This document shows positions 16,084-22,138 of a stretch of 26,918 bases of DNA, in pieces. Numbering within the stretch: the stretch's first letter is position 1; each line of letters begins with the position of its first letter. The notes under the pieces are model-generated. The model had not been told where the DNA came from and made no database searches. It worked only from the letters and a program-made list of their open reading frames with translations. The DNA comes from a virus. The stretch covers positions 1-26,918 of IMG/VR virus record IMGVR_UViG_3300030098_003625; one strand, 5' to 3'. A program made the position numbers and the translations under genes.

Positions 16084-16484
16084 TGGTTTGGCAATTACTC
16101 GCAAAGCCGCTACTTGGAGTGGCGGCTGATGGCGTAAAGGCTTTCGCAGCAAACAAAGCTGCTAAGAATGAATTGAAACTAACTGAAATAAAAGCATCTA
16201 AAAAACGTATGGAAGATGTTGCTGCTGGTAAAATAGCCTGGGAGCAATCAGCTGTTGATCAAATGCAAAACAGCTGGAAAGACGAATTTTGGACTCTTAT
16301 TTTTGGGGCAATATTGCTTGGATGTTTCTTGCCCTGGACACAAGATTACGTTGCAAAAGGATTTATATTTTTAGATGAACACACCCCATCGTGGTTTTCA
16401 ACTTGTTTAATTCTATGCATTAGTGCTAGTTTTGGAATTAAGGGTGCAAAGGGTGCAATGGGATTATTTGGCAAAAAGAAGTAA
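16083..16484 (+). CDS. 3-TM holin of the gene-transfer-agent holin type (133 aa)
   Basis: The segment 'WEQSAVDQMQNSWKDEFWTL' followed by hydrophobic helices (IFGAILLGCFLP; WFSTCLILCISASFGIKG) matches the GTA_holin_3TM family, which forms inner-membrane pores for endolysin or particle release. An amphipathic N-terminus (LAKPLLGVAADGVKAFAANK) may form a further membrane-associated helix. The C-terminus is basic (GLFGKKK), as in many holins. It is the last gene of the rightward late operon and meets the leftward integrase operon tail to tail. Confidence 0.8.
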   Translation: MVWQLLAKPLLGVAADGVKAFAANKAAKNELKLTEIKASKKRMEDVAAGKIAWEQSAVDQMQNSWKDEFWTLIFGAILLGCFLPWTQDYVAKGFIFLDEHTPSWFSTCLILCISASFGIKGAKGAMGLFGKKK

Positions 16485-16517
16485 AAAAAAGCCTCATATT
16501 TGACCATACAAGGCTTT
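16483..16517 (-). terminator. Possible leftward terminator behind the late operon
   Basis: Inverted repeat AAAGCCT/AGGCTTT (16488-16494 with 16511-16517) with a 16-base loop. The eight A at 16483-16490 give a T-tract only when read leftward. It would back up the stronger terminator at 16607-16636. Read rightward it has just three T, so it is a poor end for the late operon. The long loop lowers confidence. Confidence 0.45.
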
Positions 16518-16553
16518 GTAGCAAGTGGGCTGTATGATTAGACCTGGTAAAAT

Positions 16554-16694
16554 ATGCCTAAAAAACAGAAAAAAGAAGAATTAAACGAGCAGCAGCTGCA
16601 AGAGATAAAAAAAATTGCCGCTGTAATTAGCGGCAACTTTACAATTGGAAACGATAAAACTATCCGGAGTATTAAGAGGAAAAAGCCTCGTTAA
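16554..16694 (+). CDS. Possible 46-aa basic protein
   Basis: An ATG ORF encodes a lysine-rich helical product (MPKKQKKEELNEQQLQEIKK, ending RKKPR). Its 3' end overlaps the integrase stop by 23 bases, and it contains the palindrome of the leftward terminator, coding for IAAVISGN. There is no clear ribosome site, though a GACCTGG lies just upstream. Its composition looks protein-like, but terminator overlap and lack of a ribosome site make it doubtful. Confidence 0.3.
   Translation: MPKKQKKEELNEQQLQEIKKIAAVISGNFTIGNDKTIRSIKRKKPR
16607..16636 (-). terminator. Rho-independent terminator of the integrase operon
   Basis: Read leftward: perfect 8-bp stem TTGCCGCT/AGCGGCAA (16629-16636 with 16615-16622), 6-base loop, then eight T (complement of A at 16607-16614). 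It lies 36 bases past the integrase stop and would prevent leftward transcription from running into the lysis genes. Confidence 0.85.
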
Positions 16695-17898
16695 TATCTT
16701 TTCTATCTCTTTTAATATCTTCCCAGGTAGTATTATAAAGATCTGTCATTTTCTGATCTTCATGCCCCATCTGATTTCTTAATCTATCTCCATCATGTCC
16801 AGCGTCTTTTCTTCTACTGTTATTATGTCGTCTATATTGATGGACACTTAATGTTGATGGATCAATACCAAATTTCTTAGCTGGTAATTTTATATTTCTA
16901 TTTAAAACATTTGATGCATTTCTATAATTACCATTCATTGTAGGAAACAATAACCCTTTTGGATTTGGTATCTCTTTATTGTTTAAATAAGCCAACCATT
17001 CTTGTAAGCCCTGGATCAATCGATCTGTTAAAGCTACAATTCTCTCCGACTTATCTGTTTTTGTTAATTCAATATTACCTGTCTTAGCACAATAAACTTG
17101 ATTAACTTCTGCAAATCCTTTTTTTAAATGTACATCTTTAACAAGCATTCCATATATTTCATTGGATCTTTTGCCAGTATGAGCAGAATACAAATTAATA
17201 ATGTAATTAAATTTTGAAGTAAAATCTTTTCTAGGACAACTGTTAGATCCTACATTTTTAACTTGTTCTAAATGATCTAAATATTTATCAACCATTTGTT
17301 TTGTTGGTGCTTTTTTCTTAATAACCCTGGTCTTTGATTGATGATTAGTTCTATCAACCATCTCACAAGGATTAATTTTTAACCCCATATTCTCAACAAT
17401 AGCCAACTTACAAGCAGCTACAAACTTAGCCCAACACTTAGTATTAAAATTTTTATTAAGATCCCTGGCAAAAACTTTTGATACTTCGTTAGCAATTGGT
17501 GGAGTAATTTCACTACATTTATAATCTGATAATTTTTTATCAAATACTTTTATATTGTGATTTGAATTACCTCCTATAATTTTTAATTGCTCACAATACT
17601 CGTTATATGTTCTCTCCCTTAACCCAGTATTTGGATCTTTTTGATGCAGCTCCCACTTAGATAAATAAATTTTTTTAAGACCATCCAGGGCAAATTTAAA
17701 TGGTTTATCTTCAACAATATAATTGCCATCATCAATAGTTCTTTCCAAATCTTTTTTTAATTGTTTTGCTTTGGCAGTTGCCTCAGTTTCAGAAAGTTTA
17801 CCAATGCTTACTTGTTTTTTTAATCTTTTATTTGTTATTGGGCATCGGTAAAAAAACATAACAAACTTACCGCAGCCAGTTGTGAATATATCACCCAT
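16672..17898 (-). CDS. int: Tyrosine site-specific integrase (408 aa)
   Basis: Catalytic residues are visible: Arg244 (HTGKRSNEI), a lysine in the beta-turn region (TKTDKSERI, Lys280/283), His353 and Arg356 (VHQYRR), His379 (MGHEDQKM) and nucleophile Tyr388 (TDLYNTT). The N-terminal 60-180 residues read as an arm-binding plus core-binding region. It would recombine the tRNA-Asp-derived attP at 20201-20239 with the host chromosome. It is the last gene of the leftward operon from 20.05 kb, about 2.3 kb from attP, whereas lambda-type integrases lie next to theirs. Ribosome site GGAGG is 11 bases ahead, and the start overlaps the preceding stop as TAATG. A terminator follows. Confidence 0.95.
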   Translation of the reverse strand: MGDIFTTGCGKFVMFFYRCPITNKRLKKQVSIGKLSETEATAKAKQLKKDLERTIDDGNYIVEDKPFKFALDGLKKIYLSKWELHQKDPNTGLRERTYNEYCEQLKIIGGNSNHNIKVFDKKLSDYKCSEITPPIANEVSKVFARDLNKNFNTKCWAKFVAACKLAIVENMGLKINPCEMVDRTNHQSKTRVIKKKAPTKQMVDKYLDHLEQVKNVGSNSCPRKDFTSKFNYIINLYSAHTGKRSNEIYGMLVKDVHLKKGFAEVNQVYCAKTGNIELTKTDKSERIVALTDRLIQGLQEWLAYLNNKEIPNPKGLLFPTMNGNYRNASNVLNRNIKLPAKKFGIDPSTLSVHQYRRHNNSRRKDAGHDGDRLRNQMGHEDQKMTDLYNTTWEDIKRDRKDINEAFSS

Positions 17899-18074
17899 TA
17901 TCTATGATTCCTCCAGCCAAATTGTCTTGGATTTTTTATTAAATAATTAAAAGCAAAACTATATGCCTCACGCATTTTTTTGCTGTAATGAAAATTTTTA
18001 AAAAACAAAAAAATTAAAAATTTATAATGATAAATTATAATTCCTTTGTAATGATCTAAATAATATTCAATCAT
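17898..18074 (-). CDS. 58-aa aromatic, basic small protein upstream of int
   Basis: An ORF too short for usual cut-offs fits exactly between the GNAT gene and int, with TAATG overlaps at both ends and a perfect ribosome site (AAGGAGG) seven bases before its ATG. The product (MIEYYLDHYKGIIIYHYKFL...) is rich in Tyr/Phe/Ile with a hydrophobic stretch that could be a membrane helix, then 'SKKMREAYSFAFNYLIKNPR'. Its place before int suggests excisionase by analogy, but it does not resemble the usual small winged-helix Xis proteins. The HTH protein at 21111 is the better Xis candidate. Confidence 0.7.
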   Translation of the reverse strand: MIEYYLDHYKGIIIYHYKFLIFLFFKNFHYSKKMREAYSFAFNYLIKNPRQFGWRNHR

Positions 18075-18808
18075 TAATTAACCTCCTTTTCCCATCGAAA
18101 TCTTCTTGCTGGAGATGATTTTGCATACATCGCAGCTGCATTTTTCGATGTCCATTTTCTAGGATATTTTTGTTTGTGTACTACTTTAAAACCAGCAGCT
18201 TTATAATAACTGCCATTTTCATCCTCCCTGGTAAAAGTAATTAGTTTTTTATATCCCATTTTTTTAGCTCTTTTACTAATTGAGCTAACTAACATTGATG
18301 GAATTGGAGAGGCATGATCTTTATTAAATCTCATCAATTCTACATCAAACTCATTAGCATCCTTTTCATCAAGGAATGCAATTCTTGTAATTTCTAAAGT
18401 ATCTCCATCATCCAGGCATCTAGCAACTGGTCTGCCAACTACCGCAACACCATTTAAAATTTTACCAGGTTTTGGCTCAACGACTAAATATTCACATTCA
18501 TATTCCAGGACATAAATATCTTTTTCTAAATGATAATATAAACCATTTATTCCCTCAAAAGTATCTTCGATAAATCCATCATCAAATAAATCTTCTCCCT
18601 GGCATTCGTAAAAATCTTTTATTGCAAAATGTGCAGCTGGATTAACATCTTCATTGTTATTAAAATCTTCTTCTGTATTTCTAAAAACTCCCAGGGTAAA
18701 TTTATGCCCCTGGGGTTTAATATTATGTTTATGAAATTTATCGATTATCTGTTGTGCAACAGTAAAATTATAATCTGAAATTTCTATATTATTTTTATTG
18801 GTTAGCAT
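18074..18808 (-). CDS. GNAT-fold acetyltransferase-like protein, XF1762 type (244 aa)
   Basis: The core 'LNGVAVVGRPVARCLDDGDT' and 'LEITRIAFLD', then 'SSISKRAKKMGYKKLITFTR' with 'EDENGSYYKAAGFKVVHKQK', matches the phage XF1762 family of GNAT-like proteins; the helix around 'KRAKKMGYKKL' is the acyl-CoA-binding part of the fold. Relatives have been compared with the DNA-modifying Mom protein, so base modification against restriction is a possible role, not shown here. An acidic insertion (about residues 48-100) before the core makes it longer than typical members. It is transcribed with int from the repressor-controlled promoter at 20.05 kb. Confidence 0.75.
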   Translation of the reverse strand: MLTNKNNIEISDYNFTVAQQIIDKFHKHNIKPQGHKFTLGVFRNTEEDFNNNEDVNPAAHFAIKDFYECQGEDLFDDGFIEDTFEGINGLYYHLEKDIYVLEYECEYLVVEPKPGKILNGVAVVGRPVARCLDDGDTLEITRIAFLDEKDANEFDVELMRFNKDHASPIPSMLVSSISKRAKKMGYKKLITFTREDENGSYYKAAGFKVVHKQKYPRKWTSKNAAAMYAKSSPARRFRWEKEVN

Positions 18809-18810
18809 CT

Positions 18811-19125
18811 TTATTTAACCTCACTTTCTGCCCAAGTATTTCCTTTTGCGATGCTTTTTTCTCCAGCTTTACCAATCAATCTATATTGCTTGTTGTTTTC
18901 TGGTTTATTAACAGTTTGTTGCTCTTGATAAATTTTTTCAAAACTTTTCTCGGCTAACTCTTTTACCCAAGATTTTAAGTCATAAAATTTAAGTGCATCA
19001 TCTGAATCACTTATTATGCTGGTAATTTGCAGCGACCATGCAACCCATTCTGAAACATACTCCTCCAGGGTAAAATCTTTTTTACCCAGGAATGAGCCTC
19101 TATCTACGTTAATTGTTTTTGCCAC
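18811..19125 (-). CDS. Hypothetical protein (104 aa)
   Basis: Starts with GTG on a TAGTG overlap with the previous stop, behind a GGAGG ribosome site. The product is helical and charged, with aromatic residues in 'EYVSEWVAWSLQITSIISDS' and 'KFYDLKSWVKELAEKSFEKI', and a C-terminus ending SEVK. That ending arises because the ribosome site of the next gene lies in its last codons. No family is recognisable. Its position between the LPD29-like and GNAT genes suggests the same early, possibly anti-defence cassette. Confidence 0.65.
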   Translation of the reverse strand: MAKTINVDRGSFLGKKDFTLEEYVSEWVAWSLQITSIISDSDDALKFYDLKSWVKELAEKSFEKIYQEQQTVNKPENNKQYRLIGKAGEKSIAKGNTWAESEVK

Positions 19126-19313
19126 TATTTTACCTCCTTCTTTGGATTAAGAATATTTATTGTTTTAGGATTAAGAATACTTATTGTTTTATTAAAAATA
19201 CTTTCTAAAATCTTTTTTTCGTGATCTTTTAGAGTGTCTTTAAACTTGCTTAAATTTTGACCAACTGAAACATTAATTTCAATCAGTTCTTTTTTAGTAA
19301 ATTTAACTAGCAT
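19125..19313 (-). CDS. Hypothetical small helical protein (62 aa)
   Basis: An ATG start behind GGAGG; the stop overlaps the next start as TAGTG. A Lys-rich helix (KFTKKELIEINVSVGQNLSK) leads into a short tandem repeat (ISILNPKT, INILNPKK) and the ending EVK. The duplicated ILNPK unit is visible in the DNA as two similar 20-base blocks (about 19145-19190). No family is recognised and no membrane segment is present. Five-gene junction spacing and a good ribosome site support translation. Confidence 0.62.
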   Translation of the reverse strand: MLVKFTKKELIEINVSVGQNLSKFKDTLKDHEKKILESIFNKTISILNPKTINILNPKKEVK

Positions 19314-19835
19314 TTATGCAACCTCCTTTTTTATCATTTGAAAATTAAAACCATTACTAAGGTTTGAAACTGAATTAACTCCATTAAATTCCTGGAGTAA
19401 TTTTTTAAGAACATTTTGCCAATCTTCTCCAACATGATCTCTTAATTTGCCTAGCCATTGCCAAGAAGTTAAATCATAATCATTAAGTTTAAACTCATGC
19501 TCATAAAATCTTTTCTGAGTTTGATCTAAATTTTCCTGGATGATTGTATCTGCTCTATGATCATCAACATTCAAAAATTTAGTTTGTGGAATATCATCTC
19601 TGCAATTGGAATATTCATAAATATCTTCCATGCCATTAAAATGCCCATACTCATACTGACCGCTGTATTCTTTAAACTTTTTTAAATTAGCATCTGTACC
19701 CTCAGTAATTCTAATAACAACACTATTGCCCATGCTAAAATTTTGAGATTTTGCTGTTGCAACCAATCCCAACTCTTTAGCTTTTTGTTTTAAGAGCTTT
19801 GCAACTTGTGCTGCTTGACTTAATTTTCTAGCCAT
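19314..19835 (-). CDS. LPD29-like domain protein (173 aa)
   Basis: The N-terminal half (SQAAQVAKLLKQKAKELGLV; SMGNSVVIRITEGTDANLKK; then YGHFNGMEDIYEYSN) follows the pattern of the large-polyvalent-protein-associated domain 29: two helices, a strand with Ser/Gly, a strand with basic and acidic residues, and a final F-x-G-M-x-D-x-Y motif. The domain is found in phage and conjugative-element proteins linked to early takeover of the host, but its activity is unknown. The C-terminal half is helical without a motif I recognise. It starts on a TAATG overlap and ends KKEVA, with the next ribosome site in those codons. Confidence 0.68.
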   Translation of the reverse strand: MARKLSQAAQVAKLLKQKAKELGLVATAKSQNFSMGNSVVIRITEGTDANLKKFKEYSGQYEYGHFNGMEDIYEYSNCRDDIPQTKFLNVDDHRADTIIQENLDQTQKRFYEHEFKLNDYDLTSWQWLGKLRDHVGEDWQNVLKKLLQEFNGVNSVSNLSNGFNFQMIKKEVA

Positions 19836-20002
19836 TATTTAACCTCCTTATTTTTTTTGATTACTGCCTGGACACAAACACCATGAAAATACAGATCATA
19901 AAATGACCAGGACTTAGTATTAACTTTGTTTTGTTTAAGATTTTGCAAACCTAAACAAGCCAAGTTAAAATCTTTTTTATTTTTTTTGCTCGGTCTTTGC
20001 AT
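19835..20002 (-). CDS. 55-aa first protein of the integrase operon
   Basis: The ATG at 20002 has an AAGGAGA ribosome site seven bases ahead and follows the operator/promoter at 20022-20051. The stop overlaps the LPD29-gene start as TAATG. The product (MQRPSKKNKKDFNLACLGLQ... ending NKKEVK-like) is basic at the N-terminus with two cysteines. No family is recognised. Clean promoter, ribosome site and coupled stop support translation. As first gene it would be made at the highest level; a regulatory or anti-defence role would suit that position but is not shown. Confidence 0.72.
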   Translation of the reverse strand: MQRPSKKNKKDFNLACLGLQNLKQNKVNTKSWSFYDLYFHGVCVQAVIKKNKEVK

Positions 20003-20021
20003 TTTTTATCTCCTTACATTT

Positions 20022-20075
20022 ATAATATAAGCATTAAATGCTAATAGTCAAGGCGGTGTTCGCAAAAAATGCAAA
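20022..20075 (-). promoter_or_regulatory. Promoter of the integrase operon with repressor-type operators
   Basis: Read leftward: -35 TTGACT (20046-20051) and -10 TATATT (20024-20029, spacing 16) or TATTAT (20022-20027, spacing 18). A 17-bp near-palindrome TAAGCATTAAATGCTAA (20028-20044) sits between the two elements, and a second site TTCGCAAAAAATGCAAA (20059-20075) lies just upstream. Both fit the half-site pattern seen at the cI/cro switch, so the operon should be silent in the lysogen. Confidence 0.72.
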
Positions 20076-20083
20076 TAAAAAAA

Positions 20084-20104
20084 ATCGTAGCAAAAATCGT
20101 AGCA
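20084..20104 (+). repeat. Left pair of ATCGTAGCA arm-like sites
   Basis: Two direct copies of ATCGTAGCA (20084-20092 and 20096-20104), 12 bases start to start, lie about 100 bases left of the attP core. With the right-hand copies they look like integrase arm-binding sites. The same spacing recurs at 20280/20292 and 26433/26445. Confidence 0.7.
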
Positions 20105-20114
20105 GCTGCCAAAA

Positions 20115-20146
20115 GGTGCTGGTGGGTTTTGGCGGTTTTTGGTAGG
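20115..20146 (+). other. G-rich island between left arm sites and attP core
   Basis: Seven GG/GGG tracts occur within 32 bases of otherwise AT-rich DNA, with spacers of one to five bases. The pattern would allow a two-tier G-quadruplex. Its role is unknown. It lies inside the attachment region, 55 bases from the tRNA-derived core. Confidence 0.5.
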
Positions 20147-20166
20147 TGTATTTTTTTTAGTATAAA
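20139..20166 (+). promoter_or_regulatory. Possible promoter reading into the tRNA-Asp fragment
   Basis: TTGGTA (20139-20144) and TATAAA (20161-20166) are 16 bases apart; TATAGT (20176-20181) is a second possible -10. After integration the phage would supply the sequence upstream of the reconstituted tRNA-Asp, so a promoter here would be needed to keep the tRNA expressed. The match is moderate. Confidence 0.35.
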
Positions 20167-20200
20167 ATTTTAAATTATAGTTTATAGCGGTTTTCTTGGT

Positions 20201-20239
20201 GCGGGAGTAGTTCAGCTGGTTAGAACGCTGCCCTGTCAC
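20201..20239 (+). other. attP core: 5' half of a tRNA-Asp(GTC) gene
   Basis: Bases 20201-20239 read as tRNA positions 1-38: acceptor strand GCGGGAG, D-arm with stem GTTC/GAAC and a nine-base loop, CTGCC anticodon strand, then CT-GTC-AC. Identity to a tRNA breaks at the next base (A, where G would pair). No 3' half follows, so it is not a functional tRNA gene; it is the stretch shared with the host attB. Crossover is expected toward its right end in the anticodon arm. Tyrosine integrases often target tRNA genes, usually carrying the 3' half; here it is the 5' half. Confidence 0.85.
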
Positions 20240-20279
20240 AATGCTGTTCATTGTTGGTTTTCTCTTATTTATTGTATTT

Positions 20280-20378
20280 ATCGTAGCAAACATCGTAGCA
20301 GTTAAAAAAATATCGTAGCAATATTTTTATTTAATTGATTCTTATTTAGTCGTCAATGGGTGTGAGTGGTGCTACGAT
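20280..20378 (+). repeat. Right set of ATCGTAGCA arm-like sites
   Basis: Direct copies at 20280-20288, 20292-20300 and 20312-20320, plus an inverted copy (TGCTACGAT) at 20370-20378. They begin 40 bases right of the attP core. With the left pair this makes six exact copies of a 9-mer within 300 bases, the usual layout of attP arms. The region from 20052 to 20379 otherwise contains no gene I can support. Confidence 0.72.
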
Positions 20379-20379
20379 T

Positions 20380-20748
20380 TTAGCATTTATGTTTTTGATG
20401 TAATCCCTTTAACCAATTAACATATTGGTAAGGCTCTACATTATAAAACCCATCGCTTTCTTTTGGATATAATTTTTTTACCCTAAAATTTACTATCTCA
20501 TTGCTTTTTGAATCTACTTTATACAATGTCACTAGACCAGGTACTTTAAGCCTCTCAGCAATCAATTGTGTGACAATAAACGACTTAAAATTCTGTCCAA
20601 CATCATAAGCTGTTTCAACTACCGCAAGTGGTGTTTTACATTTTTTACAAATCTCAACTTGGTCAATGTCTATCATTGCCAAGCCATCAAATTGTCTATG
20701 AAATTCTGAGTAGTGATCTCCCTGGTTAAAATAATTATTTCTTGCCAT
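20380..20748 (-). CDS. Conserved-type phage protein with Cys pair (122 aa)
   Basis: The product begins MARNNYFNQGDHYSEFHRQF and has 'LAMIDIDQVEICKKCKTPLA' followed by 'VVETAYDVGQNFKSFIVTQL'. The D-x-D, C-x2-C and E-T-A...K pattern recalls phage proteins that I know as conserved but of unassigned function; a degenerate PD-(D/E)XK-like core is possible. It is the last gene of the leftward recombination operon, ending at the edge of attP, so integration would separate it from the integrase operon. Its start overlaps the previous gene by 14 bases. Confidence 0.65.
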   Translation of the reverse strand: MARNNYFNQGDHYSEFHRQFDGLAMIDIDQVEICKKCKTPLAVVETAYDVGQNFKSFIVTQLIAERLKVPGLVTLYKVDSKSNEIVNFRVKKLYPKESDGFYNVEPYQYVNWLKGLHQKHKC

Positions 20749-20896
20749 CTGGTTTTAAATTTACTTCTGGAATGAGATTTAATTTTTTTCTTAATTCTAT
20801 AATTTCTTGTCGAAGTTTAAAATTATCCTCAATTTTTTTTTCCAGGAGATCTTCCACAAATTTTAATTGTGTTTTTAATTCGTCTTTAGTTATCAT
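20735..20896 (-). CDS. 53-aa coiled-coil protein
   Basis: A short ORF whose start overlaps the previous stop as ATGA. The product is almost entirely a charged amphipathic helix (MITKDELKTQLKFVEDLLEK; NFKLRQEIIELRKKLNLIPE) and ends KPDGKK. It overlaps the next gene by 14 bases. No family is recognised; the coiled coil suggests oligomerisation or docking on a neighbouring recombination protein. Tight coupling on both sides supports it as a real gene. Confidence 0.65.
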   Translation of the reverse strand: MITKDELKTQLKFVEDLLEKKIEDNFKLRQEIIELRKKLNLIPEVNLKPDGKK

Positions 20897-21114
20897 TTTA
20901 AAGTGTGTTTTAATTTTTCCAGGTACACAGCTGCATCTAATAATTCCTCAATAATATCTTCAAATAATTCAGCTGGAGTTTTTTTTGCTTGATCAAAAGT
21001 GCTGCCATATTTTTTAATGCCCATGTTAGACCTGGTGGCTAATCTTTTTATGACATTTTGCACCAATGGATCATCTGTTTTTTCGTCTAATAATTTTGGA
21101 TCTAAATCTGTCAT
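20893..21114 (-). CDS. MazG-like small protein (73 aa)
   Basis: The core 'MGIKKYGSTFDQAKKTPAEL' followed by 'FEDIIEELLDAAVYLEKLKH' carries the KYG motif and the EE-x2-D helix of small MazG-like/dNTP-pyrophosphohydrolase proteins common in phages. The acidic residues would hold magnesium for nucleotide hydrolysis; at 73 residues it has only the minimal core. It overlaps both neighbours by four bases in the leftward recombination operon. Activity is inferred; a nucleotide-pool or ppGpp-related role is the usual suggestion for phage MazG proteins. Confidence 0.65.
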   Translation of the reverse strand: MTDLDPKLLDEKTDDPLVQNVIKRLATRSNMGIKKYGSTFDQAKKTPAELFEDIIEELLDAAVYLEKLKHTLK

Positions 21115-21311
21115 TTAAATTTTCTTTCTTGCCATTCGACTAATTTTTTATAAGGGATCATCCATTGCCTGTTTATTTTTGTCATAGGTAATTCATTGGT
21201 TTTAATTAAATGCATTACTCTTTTTTGTTTGACGATTGTTGGCAGCTGCGGATCGTAGAGTAGATTCCCTACATCCGCAGTTGTCATTAATTTATGCGGA
21301 TTAAATGTCAT
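21111..21311 (-). CDS. HTH DNA-binding protein, excisionase type (66 aa)
   Basis: The pattern 'LMTTADVGNLL' then 'KQKRVMHLIKTNELPMTKIN' and 'RQWMIPYKKLVEWQ' is the helix-turn-helix/wing layout of the HTH_17 excisionase-type family. Small proteins of this kind direct Xis-type excision or act as transcription factors. It is the best excisionase candidate in the window, although it sits in the recombination operon across attP from int. Separating xis and int transcripts would let repressor loss control both. It overlaps the next gene by four bases. Confidence 0.65.
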   Translation of the reverse strand: MTFNPHKLMTTADVGNLLYDPQLPTIVKQKRVMHLIKTNELPMTKINRQWMIPYKKLVEWQERKFK

Positions 21312-21654
21312 TTAACCAATCTTCACCCGCATCTCTCACAGGAGGTTGTGAAACATTATTATTTGGAGCTGGATCATTACTTGGTTGAGCATATTTTGGA
21401 TTATGATCACCAATGTTAATGGTCATTTTAGGATTTCCAGCTTTCGTAAATCCTTTCCACATCACAATATCATACTTCCCAGCTGGTATTGTAATATCTT
21501 CTTTTATTTCTAAGCCCTGGCTATGTGATTTAAAGCCTGGTCTTTTTTCTGGTAATTCGTTTACTGCATCTTTTAATTCATCTGTTTGTGCATAAACATC
21601 CAAATAAATTACAGCCTCACCTTTTTTATTTAATTTAACACCCTTAATTGCCAT
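21301..21654 (-). CDS. Putative DNA-metabolism protein with acidic C-terminal tail (117 aa)
   Basis: The N-terminal 85 residues read as beta strands (VKLNKKGEAVIYLDVYAQTD; ITIPAGKYDIVMWKGFTKAG; NPKMTINIGD). A Pro/Asn-rich linker (PSNDPAPNNNVSQPP) and acidic, hydrophobic tail DAGEDWLNDI follow. Small beta domain, flexible linker and acidic tip recall single-strand DNA-binding proteins, and it lies just after the annealing-type protein. No OB-fold signature is certain, so the SSB-like role is inference. Its start overlaps the previous gene by 11 bases. Confidence 0.6.
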   Translation of the reverse strand: MAIKGVKLNKKGEAVIYLDVYAQTDELKDAVNELPEKRPGFKSHSQGLEIKEDITIPAGKYDIVMWKGFTKAGNPKMTINIGDHNPKYAQPSNDPAPNNNVSQPPVRDAGEDWLNDI

Positions 21655-22138
21655 TGTTCATCCTTTCTTGAATAGCCTGGGGCAAACCACTTGCCCCAGG
21701 AGCATCCCCTTTATTTTTAGCACCATTTTTGTTAGGGGAATCTCGTCTATCTTCTTGCTGCTTTCGTAGATCCATTTCATCCTCAGAATGAAAATCGCCA
21801 TGCAATCCAGCAAGTTTTAATATAGCTCTATCTAAAGCTCTTTTTTCAGCCATTGCTACTGGGTAAGAGTTAAAAGAATTTTTTGGAGTACACTCGCCAA
21901 AAGTTATAACTTTAATACCATCCTTAACAGCTGTGCATTTTACAACACAAGCATTTAGTGTCAGATCTACATAAGAAATTTCTAAATCAACAATTAATAT
22001 TTTTTCTCTCAAAGCAATTTTTTCCATAGCTTTGTGCGTAATTGCCCATTTTTTTGCATTCTTCATAAACCAAACATCTGATTTTGTTAGCTTATGTTTT
22101 TGCAACAATTCTTTTGTTTGTGCGTTTACTTCTGCCAT
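21644..22138 (-). CDS. Putative single-strand annealing recombinase (164 aa)
   Basis: The conserved-looking block 'FGECTPKNSFNSYPVAMAEK' followed by 'RALDRAILKLAGLHGDFHSE' resembles the core of phage recombination proteins of the ERF/Rad52-like kind; a preceding strand pair (KILIVDLEISYVDLTLNACV) fits the fold. The C-terminal 40 residues are low-complexity and charged. It is encoded after a RecB-like exonuclease and before an SSB-like protein, the standard exonuclease plus annealing-protein module. Assignment rests on context and partial pattern, so a related nucleic-acid protein is possible. Confidence 0.62.
   Translation of the reverse strand: MAEVNAQTKELLQKHKLTKSDVWFMKNAKKWAITHKAMEKIALREKILIVDLEISYVDLTLNACVVKCTAVKDGIKVITFGECTPKNSFNSYPVAMAEKRALDRAILKLAGLHGDFHSEDEMDLRKQQEDRRDSPNKNGAKNKGDAPGASGLPQAIQERMNNGN

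Noticed and set aside
16533-16538. TATGAT as a third promoter/terminator module
   Set aside because: No -35 match at 16-18 bases, and no hairpin with T-tract follows in the rightward direction.
20201-20290. A complete tRNA-Asp gene
   Set aside because: Only positions 1-38 are present; no anticodon 3' strand, T-arm or acceptor 3' strand follows.
20048-20293. 81-aa minus-strand ORF across attP
   Set aside because: It runs through the tRNA fragment, arm repeats and operators, has no ribosome site and low-complexity content; the region is better explained as attachment DNA.
20084-20320. CRISPR array
   Set aside because: Repeats are only 9 bases with 3-12 base spacers and occur in both orientations around an integrase core; this is arm-site architecture.
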